This document shows, piece by piece, positions 6,607-12,516 of a DNA stretch of 12,516 bases. Numbering within the stretch: the stretch's first letter is position 1; each line of letters starts with the position of its first letter. The translations under genes and the position numbers were made by a program. Origin of the DNA: Bacteroidales bacterium (lineage in GTDB: Bacteria; Bacteroidota; Bacteroidia; Bacteroidales; UBA10428); the NCBI GenBank assembly GCA_030626465.1, contig DAOUOU010000069.1, positions 1 to 12,516 on the forward strand, given 5' to 3'. The notes beneath the pieces are model-generated. The model made no database searches. It was not told the origin of the DNA and saw only the letters and a list, made by a program, of their open reading frames with translations.

Positions 6607-6610
6607 ACGG
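6607..6610. repeat. 4-bp target-site duplication (ACGG), right copy
   Basis: Identical to 4942-4945 and directly adjacent to the right end of the IS1182-family element. Confidence 0.85.
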
Positions 6611-7023
6611 TGCCTGTTACATCGCTGGGAAGTTGAAAAAGTTCCTCAAGGTTCGTGGCATAGATCAGGTTCACGGGGCCCCTTTTCATCCACAGACTCA
6701 AGGCAAGATTGAACGCTACCACCGGTCTATGAAGATCGTGCTATTGCAAGACAATCATTTTAGCACTGAAGATCTGGAAAAAGATATCAGAGCGTGGGTG
6801 GACTATTACAACAATGAGCGCTACCACGAGTCACTGAATAACCTTACACCGGCAGACATATACTTCGGAAGAGCTGAGCAGCGACTCCGTGAACGAGCAG
6901 ATATCAAACGAAAAACAATGGAAGAAAGAAAAAGGATTTATCAACAACAAAAAGAAGCATCTTGAACCAAAAACCTCCTTTTGATAATCAGGCAGTTAAT
7001 CCACTTTGGGTTGAAGACATACA

Positions 7024-7503
7024 CACAAACCGAGTGCATACATCAAGTACAGAAAGCAGATACGCATAACGCTTTTCTTCATCAATGTAGATATACTTAA
7101 TATCCATGGTCAGATACTCCAGTGGAGCCTGGGCATCAATAACCCTAAACTGGGCAAATTGCCGCTTGCCGTAGGTACTAATCCTTTGTTTGATCAATAA
7201 TAGGTTGGCTTCACTCATTAGCCTATAAACTTTCTTCTTGTTGATAATGTATTCCAGATCATGTAACTCCCATGTTGTCTTTTCATATCCGTAAAAATCC
7301 AGGTCCTCACCAAGTATCTTCTTTATGTCCTTCACTACCCTGCCGTTGCTTACCATTGTTCCATCTGTTTTGGGTGTGTGAGTGCTTGGAGGTATCCCCC
7401 GCCTGCCGTTGGTTGGCTTATAATACCAACTGCTCCGGGGATAGCCTGTCCAATCTGTTAGCGAGGAAATGGACGCTTTCTTCTTGTACTTATTGATAAT
7501 CAA
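7024..7503 (-). pseudogene. IS150-like transposase OrfB, truncated after residue about 160
   Basis: About 160 residues of an IS3-family (IS150-group) OrfB can be read from TTG 7503: KYKKKASISSLTDWTGYPRS (start of the integrase arm), LDFYGYEKTTWELHDL and INKKKVYRLMSEANLLL (HTH_21-like), then LTMDIKYIYIDEEKRYAYL with the first catalytic Asp (about D134) and SVLDVCTRFV. There the right end of the 3827-7027 element begins. Eleven further residues up to TGA at 6990-6988 come from that element's terminal repeat. The second Asp and the Glu of the DDE triad are gone. No start codon other than TTG is seen because OrfB is probably made by -1 frameshifting from OrfA. Confidence 0.87.
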
Positions 7504-7841
7504 CTGCTTCGCCTCTTTAGCCGCTGAGTTTTTTTTAGCAGCTCACTCTTAACTTCCAATTCCAGGGCCTGACGTGCAATGATCTTCTTTAACCGTTCAT
7601 TTTCCTTTTCTAAATCCCGAATTGCTGGGTCAACCCTGAAATGTTGCGCCTGGAGGCCATCAATACCCATTTGGTCAAATCGGTTCTTCCACCGGTAATA
7701 CAAACTCTGTGCGATCTCATACTTACGACATGTGGCCAACATCCCGTTTTCTTCTGCGTCTCGCAAAATCTCCATCTTCTGTTCTACAGAAAAAACTCTC
7801 TTCCTTTTCATAGTCCCTAAATTAATTTTTTGGTTGAACAT
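7500..7841 (-). CDS. IS150-like transposase OrfA (helix-turn-helix)
   Basis: The protein has 113 aa from ATG 7841. The internal ATG at 7811 (MKRKRVFSVEQK), preceded by TTAGGGA, is a likely alternative start giving 103 aa. A Transposase_8 helix-turn-helix lies at about 15-60 (VFSVEQKMEILRDAEENG, ATCRKYEIAQSLYYRWKNRF). A leucine-zipper-like coiled coil covers about 74-105 (IRDLEKENERLKKIIARQ, LELEVKSELLKK). Near the end an A8 run (7536-7529) is phased as CTA AAA AAA ACT, an ideal -1 slippage heptamer A AAA AAA. Slipping there leads without a stop into orfB. The orfA stop TGA overlaps the TTG of orfB by four bases. OrfA is intact although its element is not. Confidence 0.9.
   Translation of the reverse strand: MFNQKINLGTMKRKRVFSVEQKMEILRDAEENGMLATCRKYEIAQSLYYRWKNRFDQMGIDGLQAQHFRVDPAIRDLEKENERLKKIIARQALELEVKSELLKKTQRLKRRSS
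7529..7536 (-). promoter_or_regulatory. A8 run in perfect phase for -1 programmed frameshifting (orfA to orfB)
   Basis: In the orfA frame the minus strand reads CTA AAA AAA ACT. A AAA AAA is a fully redundant slippery heptamer with the required phase. After the slip the frame reads AAC TCA GCG GCT AAA GAG and stays open through KQLIINKYKKK, the OrfB start. This is the standard IS3-family way to make the OrfAB transposase. Confidence 0.75.
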
Positions 7842-7889
7842 TCTTCTAATCTGTTTTCACTTTTTATGTCCAACTATTTAGGGGGCTAG

Positions 7890-8138
7890 TACAATTATTA
7901 TGATATATATTCTATTCTCAAGGAAGGTTTCAGCATTAATAAACTTATCGATTTGGCAATTGATTATTCAAAATACAAACTGAAACTGAAAAGTATTCTC
8001 AGCATTTTATCAAGTGCTGAGAAGTTTAAAAAAGAGGAAGAATTTGAATTACTAAATCCAAAATATAAAGTTACGTCCTTAGAAATTCGTGACTATATAA
8101 TGGATAAGTATAAAGAGGTATTTAACGAATCAAAATAA
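7890..8138 (+). pseudogene. C-terminal fragment of a probable AbiEii-like nucleotidyltransferase toxin
   Basis: The frame is open from 7890, right next to the IS150-like end (a TAG at 7887-7889 closes it there), to TAA 8136-8138. It gives 82 residues with no proper ATG start; the only initiator-like codon, TTG 7953, is internal. The order YDIYSILKEGFSINKLIDLA, then SILSILSSAEKFKKEEEFEL, then SLEIRDYIMDKYKEVF resembles the C-terminal half of AbiEii/AbiGii-type (DUF1814) proteins. In those, a D-YDLY-LL helix, an L-A repeat, a FDDAE-like segment and a final helix follow the nucleotidyltransferase core. The match is by pattern only and could be another family. The N-terminal catalytic part is missing, so it is inactive; the insertion sequence is the likely cause. 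Confidence 0.55.
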
Positions 8139-8340
8139 ATCCCGAAACAAATACCTTCTAGCTGCTCTCAGCTCATCCGACATCTTGGTGCCATGCAGGT
8201 AAGGATCTTCAAACTCAACGGCATATTTCTTAAGTTCTGTCGCCAGGTTATGTACCAAACTTTTATTCGCGGTCACATCGATAAAAGTGATCAGTTCATC
8301 CGGGTCCTGTTCCAGATCGAGCAACCAGGGATCATTATTC
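8130..8340 (-). pseudogene. C-terminal fragment of a sulfatase
   Basis: About 70 residues are readable on the minus strand: STNNDPWLLDLEQDPDEL, then a helix with LATELKKYAVEFEDPYLHG, then SDELRAARRYLFRDLF-stop (TGA 8132-8130). The PWLLxDLExDPxE segment followed by an amphipathic helix is the standard end of arylsulfatase-type (alkaline phosphatase superfamily) proteins. The catalytic N-terminal domain with the formylglycine C/S-X-P-X-R motif and all metal ligands are absent. The homology stops at about 8340, where a HepT remnant on the other strand starts without a gap. Sulfatases in this phylum remove sulfate from host or algal glycans, so this is a relic of a polysaccharide locus. Confidence 0.75.
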
Positions 8341-8552
8341 GTTGAAAGGCAGCTGGGTATAATCGGTGAGGCAGTAAATAATTACAAAAAACTTGAGATG
8401 CTGAATTATCCAATAGCAGGGAAATAATTGCTTTCCGCAACCGGTTGATCCATGCATATAATAACCTGGAGTATGAAATTATATGGGCCATCATAGTCCG
8501 TCACCTCCCCTTATTGAAAGAAGAGATTATCGATCTTCTGAAATCCGATTAA
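8341..8552 (+). pseudogene. C-terminal fragment of a HepT-like (DUF86, HEPN) toxin, frameshifted
   Basis: The first frame reads VERQLGIIGEAVNNYKKLEM and LNYPIAGK, then stops (TAA 8428-8430). One base further the family continues as IIAFRNRLIHAYNN, IIWAIIVRHLPLLKEEI and IDLLKSD-stop (8550-8552). Adding one A to the AAA run at about 8426-8428 would fuse the two. The order (QL-IIGEAV, IPW/GK-II-FRNRLIHAY, E-IW-I---LPLL) is that of HepT RNase toxins of the MNT/HepT type, and RNRLIHAY is the RX4HXY motif containing the HEPN catalytic Arg and His and the Tyr that the MntA antitoxin modifies. The first 40 or so residues are missing, and no MntA-like antitoxin is seen nearby. Confidence 0.78.
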
Positions 8553-8570
8553 TGCAATACCCTTGCTTTA

Positions 8571-9060
8571 TCAAAGATCTTTAATGCTCAAGAGATCACC
8601 GATTCCCACCGCTTGTATTTTCTTATCGATTTGAAAGGATTGTGTGCCCGGATATATTACATAAAGGCGATCAAGTTTTAGATCATTTTGTGCAATCGTA
8701 ATTGATCGGCTGCGGGACGGAGCATCTGTGTATTTTATTTCAAAACCAATCCGTTTACCTGACTTGATGATAAGCAAGTCCAGCTCCGCTCCGGAATGAG
8801 TCGCCCAAAAATATCCTCCCCTGGTTTTTGTAAGATCAAGAATCTGCTCTATTATAAATCCTTCCCACGATGCTCCCAGCTTAGGATGTGAGAGGATCTG
8901 ATTTCCATTTAAACTTAGAAGTGTATGCAATATCCCTGAATCTCTGATGTATATTTTAGGTGGTTTTGCCACATTGCCTTGGACCGAGTAAAATGGCTAT
9001 AGGATACAATTCAAGTGAATCAATTATCTTCTTTTCAAGGCCATTCCTTTGAAGTAACAT
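8571..9060 (-). pseudogene. DUF4143-type ATPase collapsed by an internal deletion
   Basis: Two parts of one family lie in two frames. From ATG 9060 the first 34 codons end in AILLGPRQCGKTT-stop (TAA 8958-8956): the start of an AAA+ ATPase with its Walker A loop GPRQCGKTT. In another frame from about 8972, 133 residues begin KPPKIYIRDSGILHTLLSL and continue with LGASWEGFIIEQIL, GYFWATHSGAELDLLI and RIGFEIKYTDAPS, ending at TGA 8573-8571. This is the DUF4143 C-terminal domain, which has a PD-(D/E)XK-like core (AELD...EIK). Normal members are about 380-400 aa, so roughly 200 residues between Walker A and DUF4143 are missing, including Walker B. The joint falls in GCAAAACCACC, which encodes both GKTT and AKPP in their respective frames, suggesting a deletion at shared short sequence. 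Confidence 0.82.
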
Positions 9061-9147
9061 AACTTGAAAATTATTATGTTTAGATTATGTAATAACCCGA
9101 TAATTCAATAAATGGAAATTTGAGCTTTCGCACGTTAATTTCTTCAA

Positions 9148-10614
9148 TTACAGCTCCCATTCATTATGATATTCGTGTTTAATCCATTCATTACACATTT
9201 CAAGTGCGTTCCACACAACCCCTTCCTGGGATTCCTTTTCAACATTCCGGGTTACAATATCACCTGAGAATGGAGTTAGTTTAGTGGTCCTTATTTTTTC
9301 GTCAGCACCAATATTTGTCACCTTCATGTTTTCACTGTCCCACAACAATGTTTTTTGCAAAGCCTGCAACCTGACAGCAAGGTTACCCATTACAACCATT
9401 TCATTAAATGGCCCGGAATAATTAAAACTTGATGCAGGAGTACCTCCATTCTTGCAACAATCAACAAAATGCATTTCGTGCCTTCCCCCACCTTGCGGGC
9501 TATCTGGAATTCTATCTAAACTAACCCTGGTTTCAGGGATAAATTCTTCCCCGTTTCTATATACTTTCCAGTTTGCCCCGTATGATTCAGCAATAAGGAT
9601 TGCCTCGGAGCCGATAAACATAAATCCCCCTCCCGGTTTCATGGGTGCGTCATTGGGTAAATTGTATGGTCGGGCAGGCATTAAACCACCATCATACCAT
9701 GTTAATTCCAATTCAGGAAATGCACAATAGTCCAGGTTATTCCTTGCCGGAAACTTATAGCTGACCTTTGCAGAAACCGGTGCACTTTCCGTGTTAACGA
9801 GGGAGGAACTGGCCTGGAAAGCAACAGGCTGGCCTAATTGCAGTGCATAGTTTGGAACATCAAGGAGATGGCAGCCCATGTCACCAAGGGCCCCCGTGCC
9901 AAAATCCCACCAACCACGCCAAATCCATGGATGATACTCTGGATTATAATCGCGCATTTGTGCAGGACCAATAAATAAATCCCAATCCAAAGTATCAGGG
10001 ACAGCAACCTTTTTAGTTGGTTTTGGCATACCTTGACGCCAAATAGGCCTGTTCGTCCAAACATGCACATCCTTTATAACTCCCAAACAACCACTTTGCA
10101 CTACCTCGGCAACTTCATATACACTATCGCTTGAATGACCTTCATTCCCCATCTGGGTAACAACTCCCGTTTGTCTTGCGAGTTGGGTTAAGTACCGGGA
10201 TTCCCAGATTGAATGAGTTAGCGGTTTTTGAAGATATACATGCTTACCGAGCTCCATTGCTGCAGCGGCGGGAAGGGTATGCGTATGATCCGGGGTAGCA
10301 ATAACTACCGCATCGATATCCTTCTGCTTTTCTAGCATAACACGAAAATCCTTATACTTCTTTGCCATAGGGTAAGCTTCGAATACCTGATCGGCATAGT
10401 CAAAGTCACAATCACATAAAGCGACGATGTTTTGTTCCACCATATTCCCCAGGTTCACTTTGCCTTTTCCTCCGAGACCAATTCCGGCAATATTTAACCT
10501 GTCGCTCGGGGCGGTGTGACCAAGCCCTGAAACTGCAATATTCGGAACAATTGTAAAAGCGACTCCTGCGCTACTTACTTTCTTAATGAATTTTCTTCTT
10601 TCCATAATTATCAT
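9148..10614 (-). CDS. Tat-exported Gfo/Idh/MocA family oxidoreductase
   Basis: The protein is predicted to be an NAD(P)-dependent sugar or cyclitol oxidoreductase acting in the periplasm. The first ATG (10614) gives 488 aa, but the fourth residue's ATG (10605) is the better start because it puts ERRKFIKKVS, a Tat twin-arginine signal, at the N-terminus with the hydrophobic GVAFTIVPNIAVSG after it. Numbering from the first ATG, the Rossmann fold begins NIAGIGLGGKG (41-51) and continues with ALCDCD and VVIATPDHTHT (103-113). The position usually holding EKP reads QKP (129-131), as in many Bacteroidota relatives. RGWWDFGTGALGDMGCHLLD (about 233-252) is the conserved catalytic-domain block with the His. 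The C-terminal half is the alpha/beta substrate domain. It is intact and full length, 136 bp downstream of the large gene at 10751-12516 on the same strand. The exact substrate cannot be read from sequence. GH109-like glycosidases share this fold and Tat signal, so hydrolase activity is an alternative. Confidence 0.92.
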   Translation of the reverse strand: MIIMERRKFIKKVSSAGVAFTIVPNIAVSGLGHTAPSDRLNIAGIGLGGKGKVNLGNMVEQNIVALCDCDFDYADQVFEAYPMAKKYKDFRVMLEKQKDIDAVVIATPDHTHTLPAAAAMELGKHVYLQKPLTHSIWESRYLTQLARQTGVVTQMGNEGHSSDSVYEVAEVVQSGCLGVIKDVHVWTNRPIWRQGMPKPTKKVAVPDTLDWDLFIGPAQMRDYNPEYHPWIWRGWWDFGTGALGDMGCHLLDVPNYALQLGQPVAFQASSSLVNTESAPVSAKVSYKFPARNNLDYCAFPELELTWYDGGLMPARPYNLPNDAPMKPGGGFMFIGSEAILIAESYGANWKVYRNGEEFIPETRVSLDRIPDSPQGGGRHEMHFVDCCKNGGTPASSFNYSGPFNEMVVMGNLAVRLQALQKTLLWDSENMKVTNIGADEKIRTTKLTPFSGDIVTRNVEKESQEGVVWNALEMCNEWIKHEYHNEWEL

Positions 10615-10750
10615 AGTATTTGGTTACCCAGTGTCTCGCACACTAAATTTAGAATAGATATAAAAATAACAATTCTTCATAAATTCACCTGACGCTCACA
10701 GCTTTGCAAGTGGGAAATATTATTTCAGCTAATGTATTAACCTCACAAGA

Positions 10751-12516
10751 TCATTCCATCCAGATAGATTCAATTTCATACTCAAGTTGTCCTGATCTGA
10801 AGACGCCTGAGGTGGATATCTCCCAGTTCTCTATTTTCCCTATGTCAAATGCTATATCCCGTTTGGGGATGAAGAAATCATCCATCATCCTTGGATAAGT
10901 CAATCTCAGAGCTGTGGAGGACTGTTTCAGGCCTGATGCCGGTATCCGAATATCTTTCCATTCCCCGGAAAGTTTAAAAGGTGAGGAATAGGTATACCCA
11001 TCTGTTGTCAGAAAGCCAAATTGAAGAGATTTTGTCATATCATTCATCGCTCTGGCTCTGATTACAATGCTGGAAAGATTGGAAAGATCCTCCTTCCGGC
11101 CCTTCAGTTTATCACCTATGTATTCTCTTATAAACACGATTGAGTTTTCTGATACGTTTGCAGTGACCCTCATAGCTTTGGTGCCCGGGCTGCTGCCTTC
11201 CATCATCAGCTGCCGGGTTCTCCCGCTGGGACTGAGGGACAGTACATGGCTGAAATCCTTTTCTGCATTCATAAGAACAAGGGGGCTTCCTGCATCAACG
11301 AATCGGGTGCCCCAGTATTCTTTGCTGTAAAAGAACCAGTCACCAGGTCTTCCGTCAAATTCGCCAGGCCAGGTTGTAAAGTTCGTACCGTTCTTGAGAA
11401 CTATATAATACATAATCCCCCCACCAGCTTCAATAAGTGAGTCAGGAACAACAGCCTCGTATGTGTATCCTTTGGTCCTCTGCATCAGGATGGGCTGAGA
11501 CCTGAACCCCGTCATCCTCATATTGGGCCTGGGCTCACCAACAGAGCTGACAGTGAAAAACAGTTCCACCTGTTCGGGGAACTGTGGCCCCACCACTTCG
11601 GCTCGTATGGTCAGAGGACGTCCGGTGCTTGTCTCAATGAGAGGGGTATGCAACACATCATACCCGAGACTCTTGTCCGATGCAGGAGCCACAAACTCCC
11701 CAATGGTAATATTATCATATTTCTCCCTGCCCGTCCATTTGTCCGAGGAAATCCCTGTGCGGGTCAGAATATAAACACCGGGATAAACCTGAATGGTTTG
11801 ACTGTCAGCTACACCTGCCAGGGCATTGTTTTCATTAACCCCCCTGTAGCTAAATCCCGCTCCGAGATCTGGTAATTCAAGGCTCATGGGCCAGAGGTTC
11901 CAAACAATCCTCGAGACTGTTTTATTTAGGTTTGGATAATCAAAGGGATCACTGACAATAATGGCATCAGGCATCACTTCAAGCCGCCAGACCCCTTCCC
12001 CCAGACGGTCCATAAAATAGGCCCCTGTCCCCTCATATTCCACAAGTGGCGAACTGCCGGTACCGGCCAGATGCTCCAGGTCCTCAGGACTGGGAGGTCG
12101 GCTTTCGGTATTGTTGGAGTAATAAAAAGCCTTGTCTGTAAGCATTTCAGAGAGGTTCTGCTCATAACTTACGCGGAAGGGTCCGAAAGATGTATTGTCC
12201 GGGTAGGTACCGAAGGATTGGTTACGGGAAACACTGCGGGCCACCTCGCCTGCAATTTTAAAACTGATTCCCTTGGCAGGGGTATAAGCCAGGTTAAGAT
12301 GATGGGTCTTGTATTCAGAATTCTCATACGCGAGCGGTAGTGCATCATAGGCAAACTGTGTGATAAACTGAAAACCAGCTTGCCTGAAGGTCCTTGCTAT
12401 GGCGGGATAGAGATAGTTATCCGCCACATCCGCTGAACTGAATTCATAAATTAGCCGTGCTTTGTTCTTGAAACCCGGTCTATCTGCAAAGGGAATGGGG
12501 TAAGTGTCAACATTCG
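10751..12516 (-). CDS. Large secreted carbohydrate-active-type protein, C-terminal 587 aa visible
   Basis: The frame is open across the right edge: from the edge it reads NVDTYPIPFADRPGFKNKAR, LIYEFSSADVADNYLYPAIA and onward, so no start is in the window and the GTG near 12427 is internal. I recognise the order of segments from Bacteroidota proteins often labelled membrane or secreted protein: the end of a TIM-barrel-like domain (AGFQFITQFAYDALPLAYEN, LNLAYTPAKGISFKIAGEV), a beta-rich middle (GVWRLEVMPDAIIVSDPFDY, YPGVYILTRTGI), an Ig-like section (EVVGPQFPEQVELFFTVS, YTYEAVVPDSLIEAGGGIM) and a C-terminal jelly-roll resembling a carbohydrate-binding module (SLQFGFLTTDG, GEWKDIRIPASGLKQ, WEISTSG). 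The catalytic N-terminal part lies outside. Glycoside hydrolase or glycan-binding activity is inferred from this layout and from the neighbouring oxidoreductase. The gene is intact to its TGA (10753-10751). Confidence 0.75.
   Translation of the reverse strand, partial: NVDTYPIPFADRPGFKNKARLIYEFSSADVADNYLYPAIARTFRQAGFQFITQFAYDALPLAYENSEYKTHHLNLAYTPAKGISFKIAGEVARSVSRNQSFGTYPDNTSFGPFRVSYEQNLSEMLTDKAFYYSNNTESRPPSPEDLEHLAGTGSSPLVEYEGTGAYFMDRLGEGVWRLEVMPDAIIVSDPFDYPNLNKTVSRIVWNLWPMSLELPDLGAGFSYRGVNENNALAGVADSQTIQVYPGVYILTRTGISSDKWTGREKYDNITIGEFVAPASDKSLGYDVLHTPLIETSTGRPLTIRAEVVGPQFPEQVELFFTVSSVGEPRPNMRMTGFRSQPILMQRTKGYTYEAVVPDSLIEAGGGIMYYIVLKNGTNFTTWPGEFDGRPGDWFFYSKEYWGTRFVDAGSPLVLMNAEKDFSHVLSLSPSGRTRQLMMEGSSPGTKAMRVTANVSENSIVFIREYIGDKLKGRKEDLSNLSSIVIRARAMNDMTKSLQFGFLTTDGYTYSSPFKLSGEWKDIRIPASGLKQSSTALRLTYPRMMDDFFIPKRDIAFDIGKIENWEISTSGVFRSGQLEYEIESIWME

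Larger units (their letters stand above)
4323..6965 (+). pseudogene. IS3-type transposase OrfB (DDE integrase), split by an IS1182-family insertion
   Basis: The gene is in two exons-by-insertion: 4323-4945 and 6611-6965, which join in frame to 325 codons once 4946-6606 and one ACGG are removed. The protein has an N-terminal helix-turn-helix (TLKELDINRSTFYNWYGKY, about 25-43), an HTH_21-like region (SPREIAMFYTDHY...SSVYRILKKRG, about 84-113) and an rve-type integrase core. The catalytic residues are D143 (QTDF), D206 (LLSDNG, last residues before the insertion) and E242 (HPQTQGKIERYH, after it), with exactly 35 residues between the last two: a DD(35)E triad. The tail has YYNNERYHESLNNLTPADI. 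As it stands, translation of the left part runs into the insertion and stops at 4988, lacking the catalytic E. Confidence 0.9.
3827..7027 (+). mobile_element. IS3-type element, interrupted by an IS1182-family element
   Basis: Two ORFs (orfA, orfB) lie between imperfect terminal inverted repeats of about 50 bp: 3827-3881 and 6974-7027. Both read, from outside in, TGTGTGTAT, then a CATCA/TTCAA block, AAAGTGG or AAATGTGG, CTGATT and AGGAGG. Taking out the inner element (4946-6606) and one 4-bp target copy leaves about 1.54 kb, a normal IS3 size. The exact outer ends are uncertain: the related remnant at 2517 agrees only from TGTATG inward, so the element may run 3831-7023. No direct target duplication is evident in the flanks. 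The right end cuts into the orfB of an IS150-like element. Confidence 0.85.
7028..7888 (-). mobile_element. IS150-like (IS3 family) element, 5' part only
   Basis: The element runs leftward from about 7888. Its end, read inward on the minus strand, is TAGCCCCCTAAATAGTTGGA, a typical Bacteroidota IS150-group tip, followed by orfA and truncated orfB. The left half is missing: the 3827-7027 element replaces it, and beyond that element (3767-3826) I cannot recognise a continuation with confidence. On its right side the element abuts a truncated gene that is open from 7890. Confidence 0.8.

Noticed and set aside
3823..7031. Direct target duplication around the IS3-type element
   Set aside because: The flanking bases (GTG on the left, CAC on the right) are inverted rather than direct, and fit better as part of the terminal repeats.
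7953..8138. A separate 61-aa gene starting at TTG
   Set aside because: The frame is open upstream to 7890, next to the insertion sequence, and the upstream residues fit the same domain, so this is a truncated longer gene.
8291..8494. Minus-strand open frame of 67 codons
   Set aside because: It is the shadow of the HepT relic on the plus strand and crosses the sulfatase/HepT joint; its translation matches no family.
9452..9730. Plus-strand open frames opposite the oxidoreductase and the large secreted protein
   Set aside because: These are antisense shadows of two clear protein-coding genes, with no family match or start context.
10751..12427. A complete 558-aa protein starting near 12427
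   Set aside because: The frame continues without a stop to the right edge with matching domain sequence; the GTG is internal.
1..12516. tRNA, rRNA or riboswitch genes
   Set aside because: I saw no cloverleaf, rRNA core or known riboswitch motif on either strand by eye.

Overview
The window looks like accessory DNA from a Bacteroidota chromosome, most likely a polysaccharide-degrading environmental or gut member. Several things point there: an ECF sigma/FecR anti-sigma remnant, a secreted Fib_succ_major-domain protein, a sulfatase remnant, a Tat-type Gfo/Idh/MocA oxidoreductase beside a large secreted carbohydrate-active-looking protein, A+T-rich intergenic DNA and mostly absent Shine-Dalgarno sites. 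No genus can be named from the sequence alone.

Layout. 1-1441 is decayed. A possible regulator start runs off the left edge (minus, 1-71). A collapsed FecR-type anti-sigma (248-409) and its broken ECF sigma factor (about 764-1218, nonsense codon plus frameshift) follow, then an IS3-family remnant in which the start of orfA is joined to the end of orfB (1241-1441). 1787-2413 is an intact secreted Fib_succ_major protein. 2517-2772 is the 3' end of an IS3-type element. 3184-3498 is an unrecognised 104-aa protein flanked by imperfect hairpin signals, and 3563-3766 is the C-terminal scrap of an IS110 transposase.

3827-7888 is a three-deep nest of insertion sequences. An IS150-like element (minus, 7028-7888, cut short) is broken by an IS3-type element (3827-7027). 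The orfB of that second element is split by an IS1182-family element (4946-6606) with near-perfect terminal repeats and a 4-bp target duplication, ACGG. Removing the inner element with one ACGG copy restores a 325-codon orfB with a complete DD(35)E triad.

7890-9060 is a second graveyard made mostly of gene 3' ends: a probable AbiEii-like toxin C-terminus, a sulfatase C-terminus, a HepT/HEPN toxin C-terminus that keeps its RX4HXY motif but has a frameshift, and a DUF4143 ATPase collapsed by a deletion joining its Walker A motif to its C-terminal domain. None of these should work as written.

9148-12516 is healthy sequence on the minus strand: a Tat-exported Gfo/Idh/MocA oxidoreductase and, upstream of it, a long secreted protein that runs off the right edge and resembles the C-terminal part of a Bacteroidota glycan-degradation enzyme. 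I found no convincing complete novel system. The main interest is how finely the decay can be read: nested insertions, deletion junctions and broken defence and signalling genes.
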